A DNA stretch of 64,000 nt from Austropuccinia psidii. Lineage: Eukaryota > Basidiomycota > Pucciniomycetes > Pucciniales > Sphaerophragmiaceae. Of the stretch, positions 49,604 to 59,930 are shown in pieces. A program made the translations under genes and the position numbers. A model generated the notes under the pieces. The model saw only the letters and a program-made list of their open reading frames with translations. It did not search any database and was not told the DNA's origin. The stretch lies in assembly GCA_023105745.1 (NCBI GenBank), contig JALGQZ010000004.1, positions 36,708,937 through 36,772,936 of the forward strand. Reading direction: 5' to 3'. Every line of letters starts with the position of its first letter. Position 1 is the first letter of the stretch.

Positions 49604-52600
49604 TCAGGCTTCTGTTGGTTTGATTTTTCTTGAGATATAACAAACTGGTCCTTCTGTAGGTTTGTCATCAATAATTTGGACTTGATGTAGGGCTGCCCCT
49701 AATCCATCTCCACATGCATCAATGTACAACTTAAAAGGAATATTCCAGTCAGGCATGAGGAGTAAAGGTGCTTCTGTAAGGGCTTTCCTTATCTTCTCAT
49801 AAGCTTTAATTCTCTCTTGTGTCATCTCAAATACAGTCTGTTGATCACAGATTCTATAAAGTGACTTGGCTAGAATTGCAAAGTCTTTCAGGTGTTGCCT
49901 ATAGTAACTGGAAAACCCAAGAAAAGACATCATTTCTTTTTTATTCTGGGGTATTGGTTTAAGTAACACTGCTGTTACTTTGTTTTTGTCAATACCAAAG
50001 CTTAAACCAGAAACAATATGTCCTAATGCTTTGAGTTCTTCAAAACCAAAATTGCATTTCTTAAGTGAAATTTTTATGTTCACTTCTGCAACTTTATGAA
50101 GTACTCTTGCAAGTCTTTCAAGGTGCAAAGACCATGAATCAGAACATATGATAATATCATCAATATAAATGATAAGCCATCCTTCAGACAATTCTGTAGG
50201 AAAGTTGGTGTTCATCATCCTTTGATAATGGGATGGAGCATTTTTAATGCCAAATGGCATTCTAAGATACTCAAAAATACCACAGTGAGTGATAATTCTA
50301 AGTAATTTCTTAGCTTTAGGCGTCAAACCATTTTGATGGAAGCCTTTCAATGCATCCATTGATGTTATATACTTGGCTTTAGACAATTGAGTCAAGGTTT
50401 CTTGAATTCTAGGGATTGGATACCTATCTGGAACTGTGTAGGTATTCAATGCTCTGAAGTCTCCAACCATTCTTGACTTATCATTATGCCATGAAATAAT
50501 AACAGGTGTTGTCACTTCAACTTCCTCATTATGGCCTACTTTCCTTAGCACACCAAGTTGGATCAACTCTTGGATATGTTTTTCCAAGGCTTCTCTAGCT
50601 CTGGGACTGGCTGGATAAGCTGGTCTTCTAAGTACTGGAGGATATGGTCTGTCAATATCAAGAGTAATATCAACTTCATGTCCTCTTATAGCGCCTAATG
50701 GTTCATTATCAGAGGCAAATGCATTTTTATATGTGTATAACACATTAATAAGTTCATTCCTCATCTTTGGTGACAATGATTGATTAATTTGTGCTTCAAC
50801 AAGTTGATTAGTCACAAATTCATCTTTGTAAGTATCCTTGACAGAAGATACTACAGATATCTGTTTTGGCATATTGGAGCAAGCAAATTTTTGTCTCTTG
50901 TTATCTCCAATTGTGAAATATCTGTCCTTATGGTTATTTATATCAATACCATAAATATTTAAGTAATCATTTCCAAGAATGATGTGCTGATATTGGCAAT
51001 TATCCATTACTACAATCTCAGTTTTCATTCTTACACTTCCTGCTGGATGTGGGAATACAATATTAGTGTCCAATATGCCCAGGGGGTACATATTGTTACT
51101 GGCACTACTGAATTGTACACCTTCTATTGGTAATAGATGGTTTTTCCATTCAGGAAGTATAATTTGGAGATAATCTTTGCCCACACAAGTGCAAAATGCC
51201 CCTGTATCCAAATTTACTTTAGCTTCAATATCACTCATCAGAACTGATGTGATACAGGATGCCCCAGCAGTATAACCCTTTCCTCTAGCAGGTTTTGTTT
51301 TACACATTCTGGCATCTTGGATATTGATCAGGTTGCAGAAATCCTCACTGTACTGTGGCAAGTGGGTATGGACTTCTGTGACCTCAAAGAAAGCTGAAAT
51401 GTTCTCAATGGGATAGTCCTCCACTGGTGTATCTTCAGAGACTGCAGAATCATGATCAGACTCCTCTTTCTCTTCAGTACACTGAATTACTTCAATGACT
51501 TGAACTTCATTGATCTTTGTCTTCTTAGGACAAGTGTTGGCTAAATGTGAAGTACTTCCACATTTATGACACTTCAAGACAGGTCTTTCTGCTCTCCTTT
51601 CCTCTCTAGGAATCTTTGAGACTATTTTGGACTCTATTGGGTTTTTAATCCAAGTCTTACCAATTCTTGTTCTGGTAATGATATCTTCCATAGAATTAAT
51701 GTAGTCCTCTGTTGAACAAGGTTCCACACATCTGCTTTTGATAGCATGTTCCAGTTCTCCTCCACACTTTCTTAATATTTTCATATTAATCATAGTGTCA
51801 GACATATCTGGGTGTAAAGCAGATAATCTGTCTTTTTGTTTGAAGAACCAAGTAAGTGGTTTGTCTTTTTCTGAGTTAAAAATGGCACTTTCAAAAGCAT
51901 TTTCCATTTTAAACCTCCAAGAATTATTGGCCCATTTGGTAATCACTTCAGATTTCCACCAAGACCAGTCATGTTTACCATGATCAATCCTCATTTTGTA
52001 ATACCATTTCTTTGCAGTCCTGGTAAATAAACAGTGTAATTTTCCCACTATGATTTCATCAGGTATATTGAAGTCTTCTTGAAACATATCAATAGTCCTG
52101 ATGAATTCAATATGTTTGTATTCTCCTTCACCAGAGAATGTTGGCCATTCTTCTATTTTGGGAATATCCCTTGTAGAGTAGGAATTTTCTCCTAAGAATG
52201 GGGTGAGACTTTCTTTAACAGAAAGTTTCTCTTCAGTTAAAGGTGTAGAATGTCTTGGCATATGTGGTTCATGATTCTTATGAATTTGTTCCACACTTGC
52301 AATTATTTCATTCTTCAACTTCTGCCTTTCACTGTCACTTTTTGCTAAGTGTATGGCAAATTGATTGGTATTCTCAACTATTTTTAAGACTTGGTCTTGC
52401 AAAATTGTAAGTTGATCATTCACCTTAAAAATGGAAAGATCTTCCATTTCATCATGCTGAATTTGGCACATATTTTCAATTCTTTTGCAAGAATTGGTAA
52501 TTGAGTAAAGTTTGGCATTTGTCACTTGGTGTAATTCAAGGTATTTCTTGTCATTTTTCTTTAATTCAAGTATATCTGATGTAAGTTTAGTTAACTTTCC

Positions 52601-53422
52601 ATCAAGTTTTCCAATTTCTACATTAATACTAGTCTGTACACCAATTATTTCCGTGGAAAGTTTCTGTTCATCCTTTCCTGCTCTTTGGCTGTGAATTCCA
52701 TCAGAGTTCTGGCCATATTGAACACACTGTCCACTGCTGAAGGTTCCAATTTGGGGATCCTGTACCCTTGTGGGTAAGGTCTGTGCCAATTGGCTTTTCC
52801 TTTGCCCTTTCCTTGATGGTTCTTGGGACCCTTCTGTTTCCTCTGAGGTCCCTTGGGCTTGCCTTTGGACACTTCTGGAGCTGGTTTGGAGCTGGTAGAC
52901 GCCACTGGTGCCTCTGTCTCCAAAGCTGGAGTCATTTCCAACTCTTTCTTCTGGTCTATGAATAAAAGACTTTGGTTCTTCAACCAATTCTTTATCTTTT
53001 TTACCTTGTCTTTGCAAGAAAGGGGGCTCCATCCTCCTAAGAGGTCTATGGTCTTCTCCTGACCCAGAAAGCTCTTGATGTGTAAGTAGGAGTTCATGGC
53101 CCCCTGCCAAAGGCTTGGGCAGATTTCCCACTCCTCTTCCTTGGCTGCTCTGAACCAGTTTTTGTACTTGCATTAATATATTTCTATTGCTGCCACCTGA
53201 AAGTGGTTCAGCCCTGGAAATATTACCATAAATCAGTTCAGGCTCTGAATTCACGTCAAAATCTGTTGGTACAGACCTTGGGGAATGGGGGGCAACTCTG
53301 GCATCCTCCAAATGTGTCTTTCTTGTGGAAGACTTGGCACTTCTGGATTTGGTCTTGCCTCTTCCTTGTCCACATCCATCTGGTTGGACTGAATAGTTGC
53401 TTCCATTTCTGGTATGCACCAT
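49604..53422 (-). CDS. gag-pol: Inner element: Gag-protease-RT-RNase H polyprotein
   Basis: The frame has 1272 residues from MVHTRNGSN. Residues 1-260 are rich in R, S, Q, G and E and overlap a second reading frame. About 262-400 is helical and coiled-coil-like. A capsid-like region at about 420-560 contains [20 protein letters not shown] and [10 protein letters not shown]. The zinc knuckle [14 protein letters not shown] (C-x2-C-x4-H-x4-C) is at about 617-630. The aspartic protease motif LDTGAF is near 737. Reverse transcriptase spans about 920-1130, with DFRALN, the catalytic YIDD near 1085 and SDSWSLHLE. RNase H starts near 1220 (YIDACGDG). A TGA at 49601-49603, after PTEA, separates this frame from the integrase frame. 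Relatives have arginine there. All visible catalytic residues of RT and protease are present. The particle-forming and copying functions may therefore be intact. Confidence 0.93.
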   Translation of the reverse strand: MVHTRNGSNYSVQPDGCGQGRGKTKSRSAKSSTRKTHLEDARVAPHSPRSVPTDFDVNSEPELIYGNISRAEPLSGGSNRNILMQVQKLVQSSQGRGVGNLPKPLAGGHELLLTHQELSGSGEDHRPLRRMEPPFLQRQGKKDKELVEEPKSFIHRPEERVGNDSSFGDRGTSGVYQLQTSSRSVQRQAQGTSEETEGSQEPSRKGQRKSQLAQTLPTRVQDPQIGTFSSGQCVQYGQNSDGIHSQRAGKDEQKLSTEIIGVQTSINVEIGKLDGKLTKLTSDILELKKNDKKYLELHQVTNAKLYSITNSCKRIENMCQIQHDEMEDLSIFKVNDQLTILQDQVLKIVENTNQFAIHLAKSDSERQKLKNEIIASVEQIHKNHEPHMPRHSTPLTEEKLSVKESLTPFLGENSYSTRDIPKIEEWPTFSGEGEYKHIEFIRTIDMFQEDFNIPDEIIVGKLHCLFTRTAKKWYYKMRIDHGKHDWSWWKSEVITKWANNSWRFKMENAFESAIFNSEKDKPLTWFFKQKDRLSALHPDMSDTMINMKILRKCGGELEHAIKSRCVEPCSTEDYINSMEDIITRTRIGKTWIKNPIESKIVSKIPREERRAERPVLKCHKCGSTSHLANTCPKKTKINEVQVIEVIQCTEEKEESDHDSAVSEDTPVEDYPIENISAFFEVTEVHTHLPQYSEDFCNLINIQDARMCKTKPARGKGYTAGASCITSVLMSDIEAKVNLDTGAFCTCVGKDYLQIILPEWKNHLLPIEGVQFSSASNNMYPLGILDTNIVFPHPAGSVRMKTEIVVMDNCQYQHIILGNDYLNIYGIDINNHKDRYFTIGDNKRQKFACSNMPKQISVVSSVKDTYKDEFVTNQLVEAQINQSLSPKMRNELINVLYTYKNAFASDNEPLGAIRGHEVDITLDIDRPYPPVLRRPAYPASPRAREALEKHIQELIQLGVLRKVGHNEEVEVTTPVIISWHNDKSRMVGDFRALNTYTVPDRYPIPRIQETLTQLSKAKYITSMDALKGFHQNGLTPKAKKLLRIITHCGIFEYLRMPFGIKNAPSHYQRMMNTNFPTELSEGWLIIYIDDIIICSDSWSLHLERLARVLHKVAEVNIKISLKKCNFGFEELKALGHIVSGLSFGIDKNKVTAVLLKPIPQNKKEMMSFLGFSSYYRQHLKDFAILAKSLYRICDQQTVFEMTQERIKAYEKIRKALTEAPLLLMPDWNIPFKLYIDACGDGLGAALHQVQIIDDKPTEGPVCYISRKIKPTEA

Positions 53423-54652
53423 TTTTACGTCAATTTAAGGATAAAGAGTAAAAATAAAGATAAAAAACACACCTTTTGGTGGTAATTTATTCTTTTCAGA
53501 ATTAAAAAAGGTGCCTCTTTTAGCAATTTGCACCTCAATACTTTCCTCAGATTCTGCTTCTGAAGATTCTGGGCTAGTAATATATCTTTTACTGAGTCTG
53601 TTGCCAGCTGCACAGTATTTGATTAAAGACACTAGAAAAATTATAAAAGAGAAAAAATTATTTTTTTATACTATTTAAAATATTTTTTAAAGATTTTTTA
53701 TAAGTTTTATATTTTTTAATATTAAAGAAATTATTCTTTTTAAAGAAAAAAAAATTGAAATTTAAGATTTTGAATGAAAATTAATTCAGAGTAACTCAAA
53801 GAATAATTTTATAAGTTTCTGGATGTGAAAAAGCCACATGTAAAACAGTATAAGATTAAACCAAATTCCTCAATGAAAAAGATTTCCAAGACAATTTCAA
53901 AAATAAGAATTATTTTAACTTTAAAATGAAAAGAAAAAAATATTAAATTAATATATTTTAGAGCTTAAAAATATATTAATTAAGGGTACAAGGTTCAAAA
54001 AACACGGCCAGGCCCCCAAATGTAAGATGTGGTAGGTATGGTGGTTTTTTAGAACACAAAAATGAAGTCTAGAATATGATTAAAGCCAAGTCTATGGATA
54101 AAATCATGGCCAGGCTCCCAAATGTAAGATGTGACTATGAAACTGATGATAATATTACTATTAATCAACAGTACTATGTCTGTTCTTATGAAATATAATA
54201 ATAAAAAAATTATTATAACCACAATTAAATAATTATAAAATTATTTCTTTCACGTGTTATACACTACTAGTGATTATAACAGTGAGCAGTAATTGTCTAC
54301 AAGAATCAATTACAAGAAGAATTTAATAATAAAAACTTCTTTTATTAAAATAATAAAATTATTTTAATATATAATTATCTGTTACAAGAATAATTATAAA
54401 GATAATTCTTGAAGAAAACTATTACTACAGAAAAACTTTAAGAATTTAAAGATAAATGACTCACTAATACTCCAAAGAACTTATTGATAGATAAAAGTAG
54501 AGAAATTTGACGTGGAATTGTGGATTTAAGAGATCAAAAGGATTTATAACAGTATTACAACAATATATAGTTGGATTCTATGATTTCACGTCTTTCTGGT
54601 TGATTCTGAAAGATTTAAAACACTTAAGAATAGCTGGTAACTAATACTTACT
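52645..54652 (-). CDS. Candidate spliced alternate-frame ORF of the Ty3/gypsy family
   Basis: Proposed joined exons on -: the LTR exon ending at 54652, then 53631-53473, 53408-53277 and 53213-52645. All three introns are GT-AG (donors GTAAGT, GTGTGT, GTCTGT; acceptors CTAG, CCAG, CCAG) and the frame is kept throughout. The first join makes ATG from the LTR exon's last A plus TG. Product segments are [17 protein letters not shown]..., [20 protein letters not shown]..., [13 protein letters not shown]... [20 protein letters not shown]..., then [20 protein letters not shown]... and a Lys/Gly-rich basic tail. The frame would give about 286 residues, but a TAA at 53173-53175 (CAA in the outer copy) truncates this copy. 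It lies +1 to gag over residues 1-260. I do not know a function. A basic nucleic-acid-binding or particle protein is a guess. Splicing itself is unproven. Confidence 0.55.
53214..53276 (-). other. Predicted intron 3 (63 nt)
   Basis: It has GTCTGT at the 5' end and ATTTCCAG at the 3' end, with CTGAAC and ACTGAT as possible branch sites. The alternate-frame stops in this stretch (two TGA) fall inside it. The outer counterpart 45516-45578 is also 63 nt and ends TTAAG. Confidence 0.5.
53409..53472 (-). other. Predicted intron 2 (64 nt), contains the gag ATG
   Basis: It has GTGTGT at the 5' end and GCATACCAG at the 3' end, with TTAAATTGACG as a possible branch region. The gag start codon (53420-53422) lies inside, so splicing would switch off gag-pol translation. 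The outer counterpart is 45320-45384 (65 nt). Confidence 0.5.
53632..54651 (-). other. Predicted intron 1 (LTR donor to leader acceptor)
   Basis: The donor ACAA|GTAAGT lies in the 5' LTR and the acceptor TTTTTCTAG|TGTC in the leader, 1020 nt apart. The outer copy has the matching interval 44272-45175. It removes the primer-binding region and AT-rich leader and creates an ATG at the junction. The interval also includes the small duplication at 54006-54132. Confidence 0.5.
54006..54132 (-). repeat. Duplicated LTR-end/primer-site junction
   Basis: A 25 bp word (ACATCTTACATTTGGGGGCC continued by TGGCC on the minus strand) occurs at 54006-54030 and again, with one change, at 54108-54132, where it is the true LTR/primer-site junction. 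The 77 bp between them is not seen elsewhere in the window. The outer element has only one junction (44790-44814). Confidence 0.8.
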
Positions 54653-56048
54653 TGTTGGTAATAATGATTTAATAAATTGATAAGATGATGATACGGAAAA
54701 AAACAGCAAGAAGAGGCTTCTTTTAAGTCAACAACAGCTCACAGAGGCGTGCCATGGAGCAAACTGAAAAACCAGTGAGTGAGAAAACAATAAACCTTTT
54801 TGGATTAATGATTGCATCATCTGTTGTCACGTAAGATTATCATAATTACTTAATTGATGCTTTTACGTGACTACCAACCCCAATATGGTTAAGAATAAAA
54901 GGAGTAACATCTGTAAATCTTCTTTTATTCCAAAATAATCATTGATTTCTCAAAGGTATCAATGTTATTGCCAAATTCATCACAGGTTTTAATTACTGTG
55001 AATTTTTGAAGATTCAGTGTTTCACGTAGAATGGTCAAAAATGGACTATAAGTAAAACTTTAAATTTTACTAGTAAAACTGTAATTCTTTTTGGTTGTAC
55101 CATAGATAATACAGTTCTCTATTGGTCCTGAAAGGTTCATAAAGATTCATTAAGAATTGTATTTTTAATGAAGTTTTGAAGTTTTTACCTCATTTCTACG
55201 TAGAATTGCAAATATCAGTGTTTCACTGGTTGCTATGAGGTAAATCAATGGATACAAGTCCAAAAAGGGTTTTAATTACTCTTTTGGGGTTTATCCATGG
55301 AAAGTCATTAAGAATTGACGTGGTTACAGGAGTCTAAGTAGCTCTTTACCTCCTTGGCACGTCAAAATAGCAGGTTATTTGCTATTTTCTTAAGATTACA
55401 GTAGGTGTAACTTGGTAACCAAGTTCCCAAAGAGTTTTAGTTTACCAATTGGGCCAAGATGAGCCATGGATCCATGCTCTGGAGCTATCCATGCCTCTGA
55501 GGCGTCAGAAGTTGGGTACCCTGGCTCTCTTTGATGTCTTTTGTCCCCCTTGCTTATTTTTCATGTCAAAATAGAAATTTAAGCTTAAAGTGAGATATCC
55601 ACTATGGGTGTACCAAAAGTCCACGTAAGAATACCATGATATTAAGTGCTCAAAACATGCATAACACTATTCTTAGTGTATATGTAACATGGGATTTCTC
55701 ACTTTCCCATTATTTTGGCTTAAAATCAAGAAAAACAAAAATTTTCACGGATCTTTTATGTGGTATTAATGATGTGGTATTGAAGTATTTTCCATTTTAC
55801 CACCTCAAATACTTAAATTGAGCTTATTCACTCTATGGGGCTACCCTAGGTGAATTTTTGTGTAGAATCCAAATCTGGTCTTAAATCCATGGATTTACTT
55901 ACACAATGAAAAGTTATTCATCTTTTCTGAAATTGAAAATGATTAATTTTGGATATATGCATGACTTATGAGTTATGCATAATTCAAAATTTCTTTTTAA
56001 GATAATTGTGGCCTATTTGGGTATGTAAAATATACCTCAAGGCTCACA
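54123..56048 (-). repeat. 5' LTR of the inner Ty3/gypsy element
   Basis: On + it begins TGTAAGATGTGACTATG and ends AGGCTCACA (1926 bp). It pairs with 45649-47574. The probable primer-binding site follows on the minus strand (54122 downward, TTTGGGAGCCTGGCC). The splice-donor-like CCAACAA/GTAAGTATTAG has its junction at 54652/54651. Confidence 0.94.
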
Positions 56049-57923
56049 GAAGCCAAAGAAGCGGAGTGGGAAATATGACCAAGCCTTTGGCAGGGGGTCA
56101 TGAACTCCTACTTACACATCAAGAGCTTTCTGGGTCAGGAGAAGACAAGAGAACTCTTAGGAGGTTGGAGCCCATTTTCTTTCAAAGACAAAGTCAAATA
56201 GATAAAGAATTGGTTTAATAACCAAAGTCTTTTATCCATAGACCAGAAGAAGGAGTTGGAAATGACTCCAGATTTGGAGACAGAAGGCCCAGTGGTGTCT
56301 ACCAGCTCCAGAAGTGTCCAAAGACAAGCCCAAAGGACCTCAGAAGAAGCAGAAAGGTCCCAAGAATCATTAGGGAAAAGGCAAAGGCAAAGCCAATTGG
56401 CACAGACCTTACCCACAAGGGTACAGGACCCCCAAATTGGAGCCTTCAGCCATGGACAATGTCTTCAATATGGCCAGGACTCTTAGGGAATTCACAGCCA
56501 AAGAGCAGGAAAGGATGAAAAGGACTTTTCCATGAAAATAATAGATGAAATACACTTTGTTAAGTCTAGTATTGATGTAGAACTTGGGGAAATTGATGCA
56601 AAGTTAAATAAAATAATATTGGACATGAGTTAATTGAAAAGAAATGACCCGAAGTATACTGAATGGTATCAGTTGACAAATTTCAGACTTGATTGAATTA
56701 CCAATACATGTGACAAATTTGAGACTAAATGTCAAGTTCAAAATGATAAAATGGAAGATGTTTCCATCTTGAACATTAATGATCAACTTAGAATTCTGAA
56801 AGATCATGTCTTGGAAATAACTAAAAATACCAATCAGTTTGCCACACATTTGGCAAAAAGTGACAGTGAAAGGCAGAAGTTAAAGAATGAAATCATTACA
56901 AATGTAGAGAAAATTCATAGGAATTATGAACTACATATGCCAAGACATTCTACACCTTTGACAGAAGAAAAAACTTCTGTTAAAAGAAGTTTGACCCCAT
57001 TCTTAGGTTAAAATCCTATCTGTGCAAAAGATATTCCAAAAATAGAAGAATGGCCAGCATTCTCTGGTGAAGGAGAATACAATCATATTGAGTTCATCAG
57101 AGCTATTGATATGTTTCAAGAATATTTTTATATACCTGATGAAATTATAGTGGGAAAATTACACTCTCTGTTTACCAGAACTGCAAAGAAATGGTATTAC
57201 AAGATGAGACAAGATCATGGAAAACATGATTGTTCTTGGTGGAAATCTGAATTGATTACCAAATGGGCCAATAATTATTGGAGGTTTAAAATGAAGAATG
57301 CTTTTTAAAGTGCCATTTTTAACTCATAAAAGGATAAACCACTTACTTGGTTCCTCAAACAGAAAGAAAAATTATCTGCTTTACACCCAGTTATGTCTGA
57401 CACTATGATTGATATGAAAATATTAAGAAAATGTGGAGGAGAACTGGAACATGCTATCAAGTGCAAATGTGTAGAACCCTGTTCAACAGAGGACTACATT
57501 ACTGCAATTGAAGATATCATTACTAGAACAATAATTGGTAAAACTTGGACTAAAATCCCTATGGAGTCAAAAATGATCCCAAAGATTTCCAGAGAGGACA
57601 GAAGACCTGAGAAACCTGTCTTGAAGTGTCATAAATTTGGAAGTACTTCAGATTTAGCCAACACTTGCACCAAAAATAAAAAGATTAATGAAGTTAAAGT
57701 CATTGAAGAAGTTCAGTGTACTGAAGAAAGAAAAGAATCTGACCTAGATTCTAAAGTCTCTGAAGACACACCAGTAGAGGACTCTCCCATTGAAAACATT
57801 ACAGCTTTCTTTGAGGTCACAGAAGTCCATACTCACTTGCCACAATACAGTGAGGATTGTCATAACCTGATCAATATACAGGATGACAGAATGTGTAAAA
57901 CCAAACCTGCTGGAGGTAAATGA
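56049..57923 (+). pseudogene. gag: Outer element: gag remainder
   Basis: It continues the gag region after the inner insertion. [20 protein letters not shown] in the gag frame stops at about 56217. Relative to the inner copy an 11 bp deletion between two CCAGCTCC words shifts the frame near 56305. The coiled-coil-like part is 56751-57011, and the capsid-like part is at about 57030-57470 ([27 protein letters not shown]). The zinc knuckle near 57628-57670 reads CHKFGSTSDLANTC, so its second Cys and its His are lost. Stops at 57009-57011, 57306-57308 and elsewhere make it dead. Confidence 0.88.
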
Positions 57924-58445
57924 TACACTGCTGGAGAATCTTGTAACACATCAATCCTGGTGAATGATATTGAAGCCAAAGTAAATTTGGATACAGGGGC
58001 ATTTTGTACTTGTTTAGGCAAAGACTATCCTCAAGCCATACTCCCTGGATGGAATAATCATCTATTACCAATAGAGGGTGTACAATTTAGTAGTTCCAGT
58101 AATAATATGTACCCTTTGGGTATATTAGACACTAATCTTGTATTTCCACACCCAGCAGGAAGTGTAAGAATGAAGACTGAGATTGTAGTAATGGACAATT
58201 GCACATCTCAGCACAACATTCTTGGAAATGATTACTTGAATATTTATGGTATTTACATCAATAACCATAAAGACAGATATTTCACAATTGAAGAAAACAA
58301 AAGACAAAAATTTGCTTTATCCAATATTCCAAAACAAATTTCAATAGTATCTTCTAAAAAATATACTTATAAGGAAGAATTTGTGGCTAATCAACTTGTT
58401 GAAGCACAAATTAATCCATCATTGTCACAAAAGATGAGACATTAA
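57924..58445 (+). pseudogene. pol: Outer element: aspartic protease remnant
   Basis: The frame 57960-58445 keeps the active-site motif [14 protein letters not shown], then [16 protein letters not shown] and [12 protein letters not shown]. It aligns with the inner copy without shifts. It is separated from gag by a TGA at 57921-57923 and ends at TAA 58443-58445. Protease would cut the polyprotein. Confidence 0.85.
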
Positions 58446-59330
58446 GTTATTGATGTGTTATAAACATATAATAATTCATTTGCCTGTGATAATGAACCAT
58501 TAGGCGCTATAAAAGGGCATGAAGTTGGTATTACTCTTAATATTGACAGACAATATCCTCCGGTAATTAGAAGACCAGCTTATCCAGCCAGTCCCAGAGC
58601 TAGAGAATCCTTGGAAAAACATATCCAATAGTTGATCCAACTTGGTGTACTAAGGAAAGTAGGCCATAATGAAGAAGTTGAAGTGACAGAACTTGTTATT
58701 ATTTCTTGGCATAATGATAAATCACAGATGGTTGGAGATTTTGGAGCATTGAATACCTACACAGTTCCAGATAAGTATCTGATTCCTAGAATTCAAGAAA
58801 CCTTGACCCAATTGTCTAAAGCCAATTATATAACATCAATGGATGCATTGAAAGGCTTTCACCAAAATGTTTTTATGCCTAAATACAACAAATTAATTAG
58901 AATTATCACTCACTGTGGTATTTATTAGTATCTTAAAATGCCATTTGGTATTAAAAATGCACCATCTCATTATCAAAGAATGATGAATACCATCTTCCCC
59001 ATAGAATTCTCTGAAGGATGGCTTATCATTTATATTTATGATATAATCATATGTTCTGATTCATGGTCTTTGCACCTTGAAAGACTTGCAAGAGTGCTTC
59101 ACAAAGTTGCAGAAGTGAATATGAAAATTTCACTCAAGAAATGCAATTTTGGTTTTGAAGAACTCAAAGCATTAGGACATATTGTTTCTGGTTTAAGATT
59201 GGGTATTGACAAAAATAAAGCAGCAGCAGTGTTACTTAAGCCAATACCCCAGAATAAGAAAGAAATGATGTCTTTTCTGGGATTTGCCAGTTATTATAGG
59301 CAAAACTTGAAAGACTTTTAAATTCTAGCC
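58446..59330 (+). pseudogene. pol: Outer element: reverse transcriptase remnant
   Basis: Segments 58632-58928 and 58938-59321 read [19 protein letters not shown] (family DFRALN), then [28 protein letters not shown] and WLIIYIYDIIICSD. The catalytic YIDD has become YIYD, which would abolish polymerase activity. Stops occur at 58629-58631, about 58926 and 59319-59321. Confidence 0.88.
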
Positions 59331-59930
59331 AAGTCACTCTATAGAATCTTTGATCAGAAAACAGTATTTGAGATGACACAGGAGAGAATTAAAGCTTATG
59401 AGAAGATAAGGAAAGCCCACAGAAGCACCTTTACTCAACATGCCTGACTGGACTATACCTTTTAAATTGTACATTCATGCATGTGGATATGGATTAGGGG
59501 CAGCCCTACATCAAGTCAAAATTATTGATGATAAACCTACAGAAGGACCAGTTTGTTACATCTCAAGACAAATCAAACCAACAGAAGCCAGATGGAGTGT
59601 TTATGTTTGGTATGGGCACTTGAGAAATTGCACTATTACCTTTATGGCAGTGTTTCTGAAGTGATAACTGAATTCAAGGCCATGAAATCACTTCTTAACA
59701 TGAAAACTCCCAACAGACATATGTTGAGATGGCAAATAGCCATTCAAGAATATAGAGGCAACATAACTATAGCTCATAAATCAGGAAACATTCACAAAAA
59801 TGCTGATGGACTTAGCATGTGGGAATTAGCCAATACTCCTGATAACCCAGCTTATGTACCCTTGGAAGCAGAACCACAGATTCCAATTGAAGGAATTAAC
59901 ATAACTGATATTGGGACTCAATTTTTTTGA
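59331..59930 (+). pseudogene. pol: Outer element: RNase H remnant
   Basis: [20 protein letters not shown] (59440 onward) has H in place of the first catalytic Asp (YIDACG in the inner copy). After a frame change near 59590, [20 protein letters not shown] and [15 protein letters not shown] follow. It is dead by both substitution and frame change. Confidence 0.86.

Larger units (their letters stand above)
45649..56048 (-). mobile_element. Inner Ty3/gypsy element (-), nearly intact
   Basis: A 10.4 kb member of the same family as the outer element, inserted in its gag region in the opposite direction. LTRs are 45649-47574 and 54123-56048, both 1926 bp, differing at about two dozen sites by my count. 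Flanking 5 bp are GCAGC (45644-45648) and GAAGC (56049-56053), a duplication with one change. The purine tract GGGAGGGAA (47575-47583, minus) precedes the 3' LTR. Gag-pol is open except for four small lesions, so this copy inserted recently compared with its host element. Confidence 0.95.

Noticed and set aside
52640..52680. A -1 ribosomal frameshift joining the alternate frame to gag-pol
   Set aside because: The required shift direction is right, but I see no slippery heptamer of the usual X-XXY-YYZ form before the stop. Left as unlikely rather than excluded.
53203..53451. Plus-strand frames within the inner element (for example here, 51738-51983 and 48285-48467)
   Set aside because: They run antisense through well-supported gag-pol coding sequence and are shadows of it.
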